A stretch of DNA of 64,000 nt. Origin: Microbispora sp. H13382. Its GTDB lineage: Bacteria > Actinomycetota > Actinomycetes > Streptosporangiales > Streptosporangiaceae. The number at the start of each line of letters is the position of its first letter. Position 1 is the first letter of the stretch. Positions 60,192 through 64,000 of the stretch are shown piece by piece. The notes under the pieces are model-generated. The model saw nothing but the letters and a program-made list of their open reading frames with translations, was not told the DNA's origin and ran no database searches. A program made the position numbers and the translations under genes. The stretch lies in contig NZ_JABBXA010000004.1 in the NCBI RefSeq assembly GCF_014161445.1, positions 179,975 through 243,974 of the forward strand. The letters run 5' to 3'.

Positions 60192-61415
60192 ACAGAGGGC
60201 GGCGTCGACGGCCTTGTCGACGTGGCCGAGCGCCTGGAGGCTGCCGGGCAGCAAGGTGACGGCGACGGCGGCGGCCCGCCCGTCCTCGGTGACCGCGTTG
60301 CTCGTGTGGAAGCCGAAGATGTCGCCGCCGTGGCCCCAGGCGAGGCCGCCGCAGCTCAGCGGTGTGCTGACCAGGCCGAGGCCGTAGCGCGCGCCATTGC
60401 CGAGGCCGTCCGCCCTCACCGTGGTCCGCATCTCCCTCAGCTGATCGGGTTCGAGCAGTTCGCCGCCGAGTACGGCCCTGAAGAAGCGGTTCACGTCCCT
60501 CGGTGTGGAGATCATCCCCCCGGCGGACCAGGCCTGCGAGGGGTCCCAGGCGGTGACGTCGGTGAACGGCTCGTCCCGGTCGTCGCGGTGATAACCCTTC
60601 GGATGCGGCGCGCGGACACGCCGGTCGCCGGCGTCCGGGAGGTAGGTGTGGCGCAGCCCGAGCCGCTTGACGATCCGCTGATCGATCTGCTCGGCCAGCG
60701 GGCGGCGGGTGACCCTCTCGATCAGCAGCCCGGCGACCAGGTAATTGGTGTTGCTGTACTCCCACTTCGCGCCGGGCGTGAAGTGCGCCTTCTCCTTCAG
60801 CGCCAGGTCGAGCAGCTCGCGGGGCTGCATGTAGGTGTTCCGGTGGGAGAGCGGGTCCTTGACGAGGAAGGCCGTGTAGTCGGGCAGGCCGCTGGTGTGC
60901 TGGAGCAGCCGCCGCACGGTGATGCGGCGGCCGTCGTTGCCCCTGCCGCGGATGAGCCCGGGCAGGTAGGTCTCGATCGGCTCGTCGAGCTTCACCCTGC
61001 CCTCGCCGGCGAGCTGCAGCACGACGACGGCGGTGAACGTCTTGGTGTTGCTGCCTATGCGGACGTAGCCGTCGACCGGCACTTTCGCCCTGGTGCGGAG
61101 GTCGGCGACCCCGGCCGTGTAATCGCGCACACGCCCGTCACGGCCGCGTACGGAGGCCAGCGCGGCGGGGAACCCATCGGACCGGACAAGGGTGTCCAGC
61201 GACGCCTGCACGGTGTCATCGGGCCGCGCGGTATCCCCGGCCTTCACGGTGTCCCCGGCCCGCGCGGTGTTCTCGGCGTCGGCGGTGTTCTCGGCATGGG
61301 CCGTGCCCTGGGGGGCGGCGAGGCCGTACGTCAAGGCGAGCACGGCGGCCGACAGGTGGATCCATCGGCGGGAACGGACGCGGTCGGTCGTGTGATCGGT
61401 CGTGTGATCGGTCAT
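60186..61415 (-). CDS. secreted serine hydrolase, class C beta-lactamase/D-alanyl-D-alanine carboxypeptidase fold
   Basis: A 409-residue exported penicillin-binding-fold hydrolase. The signal segment is RRWIHLSAAVLALTYGLAA then AHA. Catalytic motifs are SNTK (S-x-x-K, in IGSNTKTF), YSN (in WEYSNTNYL) and HGG (in WGHGGD). Substrates may be peptidoglycan stems, D-amino peptides or esters. Between the signal and the catalytic domain is a 25-residue low-complexity run (AENT/AGDT units), and the N-terminus carries a TDHT repeat from 12-bp DNA units. The ATG at 61415 is used; upstream in-frame sequence crosses the tRNAs and is not coding. Confidence 0.9.
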   Translation of the reverse strand: MTDHTTDHTTDRVRSRRWIHLSAAVLALTYGLAAPQGTAHAENTADAENTARAGDTVKAGDTARPDDTVQASLDTLVRSDGFPAALASVRGRDGRVRDYTAGVADLRTRAKVPVDGYVRIGSNTKTFTAVVVLQLAGEGRVKLDEPIETYLPGLIRGRGNDGRRITVRRLLQHTSGLPDYTAFLVKDPLSHRNTYMQPRELLDLALKEKAHFTPGAKWEYSNTNYLVAGLLIERVTRRPLAEQIDQRIVKRLGLRHTYLPDAGDRRVRAPHPKGYHRDDRDEPFTDVTAWDPSQAWSAGGMISTPRDVNRFFRAVLGGELLEPDQLREMRTTVRADGLGNGARYGLGLVSTPLSCGGLAWGHGGDIFGFHTSNAVTEDGRAAAVAVTLLPGSLQALGHVDKAVDAALCS

Positions 61416-61610
61416 GGCGACGATCCTGCTGGGGACGGGAGCCCGCATCGAGAGTGCAGGCACGCCTTTCCGTGGTGGTGCCAGCTCTACCATCGACCGG
61501 CACATGCGCGTCGGCACAGCCCGCAGCGAGGGACGACAATCGTGGAGGTGAAGATCCCGTGCGTCGCATGAACACACGACGCCAGCCCCGGAACCGGATC
61601 GCAAAAAAAG

Positions 61611-61681
61611 AGGTGGAGACGGGATTTGAACCCGTGTACGCGGCTTTGCAGGCCGCTGCCTCGCCTCTCGGCCACTCCACC
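61611..61681 (-). tRNA. tRNA-Cys(GCA)
   Basis: Minus-strand cloverleaf starting GGTGGAGTGGCCGAG, with anticodon loop CTGCAAA (GCA) and T-loop GGTTCAAATCC; acceptor GGTGGAG/CTCCACC pairs fully with a U discriminator. No CCA encoded. A run of seven T on the transcribed strand side (61603-61609) follows the 3' end and may help termination. It lies 30 nt after tRNA-Gly. Confidence 0.95.
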
Positions 61682-61711
61682 AGAGCGAGGCCCGCATTCG
61701 TGACCTCTCGG

Positions 61712-61783
61712 AGCGGAAGACGGGATTCGAACCCGCGACCCTCACCTTGGCAAGGTGATGCTCTACCACTGAGCCACTTCCGC
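61712..61783 (-). tRNA. tRNA-Gly(GCC), copy 2
   Basis: Identical over all 72 nt to the tRNA-Gly at 21246-21317 (same GCGGAAGTGGCTCAG start and GCC anticodon). The flanks differ. It precedes tRNA-Cys in the same orientation. Confidence 0.95.
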
Positions 61784-61837
61784 GTCCGCCTCGCGGCGAC
61801 GTGGCTACTGTACCGGGTTTTCGCCCCCAGTGTGTAC

Positions 61838-62500
61838 TCAGAACGGCCGGGCGGTCGCTCGGCGGAAGACGCGGTCGGCTCCCCGCTCGATCGCGGGCAG
61901 AGTCAGGAAGATCTCCAGGATCCGGGTGAGCCGGTGCACCTCGTTGCGGTGGAAGGCCGGCCCCTCCGCCCTGGCGAGCATCAGCGCCAACGCCAGCGGC
62001 GGCAGCGGTGCGACGATCACGTGCAGGCCGGACGGCAGCGTGGTGGACGTCGGCCTGGGCGGGGTCTCCTTCGGAAACGGGATGTCCTCGGGGGCGCGCC
62101 AGCTCGCGTACACGGTGACGCGCGGGTCCTTCTCGGTCGCCGCCGCGGCCCAGTCGGCGCTGAACAGCACCGGCATGGAGTCGATCAGCGTGCCGAGCGC
62201 GCGGTCGCCCGCAGTGGCGAGGAACTTCAGGATCTCCAGCTCCGGGTAGGTGCCGGGCGCCTCCCTGGTGCCCCAGATGCCCTCGATCTGGACCTCGTCC
62301 ATGTCATCGAGGGCCCGTACGAGATCCTCGCGGGGCGCGGAGTCGGGCCAGTAGACGGTGAAGTCGTCGAGGGCGCGGCCGTCGCCCCAGTCGAGCACCG
62401 TCACCTGGGTGATGTCGGCGCCCGCGGCCCCCAGGACCCCGGTCACGTGGCTCAGCGAGCCCGGACGATCCGGCAAGGCGATTCTCAGCCGCAAGAGCAT
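61838..62500 (-). CDS. ACT-domain protein
   Basis: A 220-residue protein. An N-terminal ACT domain is clear (LRLRIALPDRPGSLSHVTGV, then ADITQVTVLDWGDGRALDDF), of the kind that binds amino acids as regulators. The C-terminal 120 residues are an uncharacterised domain found with it in actinobacteria (FSADWAAAATEKDPRVTVYA). The ATG at 62500 has GGGGAGG five bases upstream; the longer frame to 62515 has none. It is divergent from dusB. Confidence 0.85.
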   Translation of the reverse strand: MLLRLRIALPDRPGSLSHVTGVLGAAGADITQVTVLDWGDGRALDDFTVYWPDSAPREDLVRALDDMDEVQIEGIWGTREAPGTYPELEILKFLATAGDRALGTLIDSMPVLFSADWAAAATEKDPRVTVYASWRAPEDIPFPKETPPRPTSTTLPSGLHVIVAPLPPLALALMLARAEGPAFHRNEVHRLTRILEIFLTLPAIERGADRVFRRATARPF

Positions 62501-62602
62501 GACGACCTCCCCCACCGTTGGTCCAGGTCAGATTATCCGGGGCAAAAGCTCCACGTCCACGATCTTGTACGGTTCACAGCCGGCAGCGGGGAAAATGAAC
62601 GT

Positions 62603-63715
62603 GTGAAAGTCGGCGCGCTCGAGGTCTGGCCCCCGGTGGTGCTCGCTCCCATGGCGGGCATCACGAACATCGGTTTCCGCACGCTCTGCCGGGAGCAGGG
62701 CGGCGGCCTGTTCGTGTCCGAGATGATCACTTCCCGGGCGCTGGTCGAGCGGGTGCCGCTGACGTTCCAGATGATCCGGTTCGGCCCGGAGGAGTCGCCC
62801 CGCAGCATCCAGCTGTACGGGGTCGACCCCGCCGTGATCGGCAAGGCCGCGCGGATGATCGCCGAGGAGGACCTGGCCGACCACATCGACCTGAACTTCG
62901 GCTGCCCGGTGCCCAAGGTCACCCGCAGGGGCGGCGGGTCGGCCCTGCCGTACAAGCGGAACCTGCTGCGCGCCATCCTGCGCGAGGCGGTGGCCGGCGC
63001 CGGGCCGCTGCCGGTCACGATGAAGATGCGCATGGGCATCGACGAGGACCACCTGACCTACGTCGAGGCGGGCAGGACCGCCGTCGAGGAGGGCCTCGCC
63101 GCCGTCGCCCTGCACGCGCGTACGGCCCGCCAGCACTACGGCGGCACCGCGCACTGGGGCGCGATCAAGCGGCTGAAGGACGCGGTGCCGGAGATCCCGG
63201 TGCTCGGCAACGGCGACATCTGGAGCGCCGACGACGCGCTGCGCATGGTCGCGGAGACCGGCTGCGACGGGGTGGTGATCGGCCGGGGCTGCCTGGGCCG
63301 GCCGTGGCTGTTCCGCGACCTCGACCTGGCCTTCCGCGGCTCGGCCGAGCGCACCCGTCCCCGCCTCGGAGAGGTCGGTGCGATGATGCTGCGCCACGCC
63401 GAGCTGCTCTGCGAGGTCATCGGCAGCGAACGCCACGGGCTGGCCGACTTCCGCAAGCACGTCGGGTGGTATCTCAAGGGCTTCGTCGTCGGGGCAGAGA
63501 CCCGCCGCGCCCTCACCTCCGTCACCGGGCTGTCCGAGATGGCCGAGCGGGTCGCCGAACTGGACGCGGACCAGCCCTGGCCGGACGAGGCCGACGGCCC
63601 CCGCGGCAAGAGCGGCGAGCGGTCCAAGGTGTCGCTGCCGCACGGCTGGCTCGATGACCCCGACGACCTGACGATCCCCGGCGCCGGAGCCGAGGACCCC
63701 ACCTCCGGCGGCTGA
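62603..63715 (+). CDS. dusB: tRNA-dihydrouridine synthase
   Basis: A 370-residue DusB-type FMN enzyme. It has VLAPMAGITNIGFRTLCRE, the catalytic Cys in DLNFGCPVPKVTRRGGGSAL, VTMKMRMGID, the FMN-binding VLGNGDIWSADDAL and VVIGRGCLGRPWLF, then a C-terminal tRNA-binding helical domain. It reduces uridines in tRNA D-loops. The GTG has GGGGAAAA upstream. The in-frame extension to 61454 runs through two tRNA genes and is a shadow. It is followed by the 124-bp repeat. Confidence 0.95.
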   Translation: MKVGALEVWPPVVLAPMAGITNIGFRTLCREQGGGLFVSEMITSRALVERVPLTFQMIRFGPEESPRSIQLYGVDPAVIGKAARMIAEEDLADHIDLNFGCPVPKVTRRGGGSALPYKRNLLRAILREAVAGAGPLPVTMKMRMGIDEDHLTYVEAGRTAVEEGLAAVALHARTARQHYGGTAHWGAIKRLKDAVPEIPVLGNGDIWSADDALRMVAETGCDGVVIGRGCLGRPWLFRDLDLAFRGSAERTRPRLGEVGAMMLRHAELLCEVIGSERHGLADFRKHVGWYLKGFVVGAETRRALTSVTGLSEMAERVAELDADQPWPDEADGPRGKSGERSKVSLPHGWLDDPDDLTIPGAGAEDPTSGG

Positions 63716-63722
63716 GGCGTCT

Positions 63723-64000
63723 CCATGGCGCTCGCTCCGCTCGCGCGGCTCGGGCGCCCGCAGACCATGTCTTCCCTCGGTGCGTGCTCGCTCGTTCCTC
63801 GCTGCGCGCGCTCCTCAGTCCAGACACGGTCGCGCCCTCGCTGTGTCCATGGCGCTCGCTCCGCTCGCGCGGGTCGGGCGCCCGCAGACCATGTCTTCCC
63901 TCGGTGCGTGCTCGCTCGTTCCTCGCTGCGCGCGCTCCTCAGTCCAGACACGGTCGCGCCCTCGCTGTGTCCATGGCGCTCGCTCCGCTCGCGCGGGTCG
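63723..64000. repeat. 124-bp tandem repeat running off the window
   Basis: Two full copies (63723-63846 and 63847-63970) differ at one base (CGGCTCGGG against CGGGTCGGG), and a third begins at 63971 and matches the second for its 30 visible bases. The unit holds several GCTCGCTCCGCTCGCG-like near-palindromes. Frames on both strands are open because of composition, but no protein is recognisable. The array may continue beyond the window. Confidence 0.93.

Noticed and set aside
21246..61783. A 40-kb integrative element bounded by tRNA-Gly direct repeats
   Set aside because: No integrase, excisionase, relaxase or replication gene is inside, and the segment carries glmS, nrdAB and glgC/glgA. The repeat is the whole tRNA gene and not a 3' fragment as attachment sites usually are.
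61454..63715. A 753-codon plus-strand frame ending in dusB
   Set aside because: The first 380 codons pass through tRNA-Cys, tRNA-Gly and the ACT gene in antisense; only the part from 62603 is DusB.
63723..64000. CRISPR array
   Set aside because: 124-bp units are contiguous and nearly identical, with no unique spacers.

Overview
The window is high-GC DNA (strong G/C bias at third codon positions, frequent GTG and occasional TTG starts, LAL and F420-type protein families) and reads as a chromosomal segment of a filamentous actinobacterium. Gene content and phrasing look like the Streptosporangiales (Nonomuraea/Microbispora-type genera); this placement is an inference from protein flavour, not from a marker gene. 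Most of the window is ordinary chromosome (second EF-G, glmS, nrdAB, glgC/glgA, dusB, tRNAs) with several accessory cassettes between the housekeeping genes.

Left part (1-20.7 kb): a cut TauD-type dioxygenase, an alpha/beta hydrolase, an EF-G paralogue, a kinase/sugar-isomerase pair, a DUF2332 protein, a P450 that lacks the ExxR motif, a stand-alone LigD-type polymerase, a minus-strand group of LAL regulator, Cys-nucleophile hydrolase and large GMC (cholesterol-oxidase-like) oxidoreductase, and a molybdopterin oxidoreductase homologue that has lost its expected cluster and Mo-ligand cysteines, followed by a small protein with a pentapeptide-type repeat.

Middle (21-32.3 kb): tRNA-Val and tRNA-Gly, a DJ-1/PfpI protein, a methyltransferase, a lipoprotein, a 91-residue protein next to glmS, and then a compact four-gene cassette (26.37-31.26 kb). 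The cassette encodes a small one-TM protein, a TPR-type protein, a large helical-repeat protein with a zinc ribbon, and a CHAT-domain caspase-like protease, all with overlapping starts and stops. It is my leading candidate for an undescribed conflict or programmed-death system. A TctC-type lipoprotein follows.

Right part (32.3-64 kb): nrdAB behind a well-formed promoter with NrdR-like boxes and a cobalamin riboswitch; an MscS channel; a bactofilin-like membrane protein; a P1 peptidase; a DUF5685 protein with an extreme Cys tail; an enoyl-CoA hydratase; a 1768-residue single-module NRPS (C-A-T-TE) fused to an MFS exporter, with a predicted serine-specific A domain (EntF plus EntS logic in one chain); glycogen genes glgC/glgA; an alcohol dehydrogenase; a YfiH-type protein beside a truncated VOC gene; an LLM oxidoreductase divergent from its probable TetR regulator; a secreted repeat protein; a YihY-PAP2-PAP2 operon; a serine hydrolase; tRNA-Cys and a second, identical tRNA-Gly; an ACT protein; and dusB, ending in a 124-bp tandem repeat that runs off the window.

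No integrase, transposase, phage structural gene, CRISPR array or rRNA was seen.
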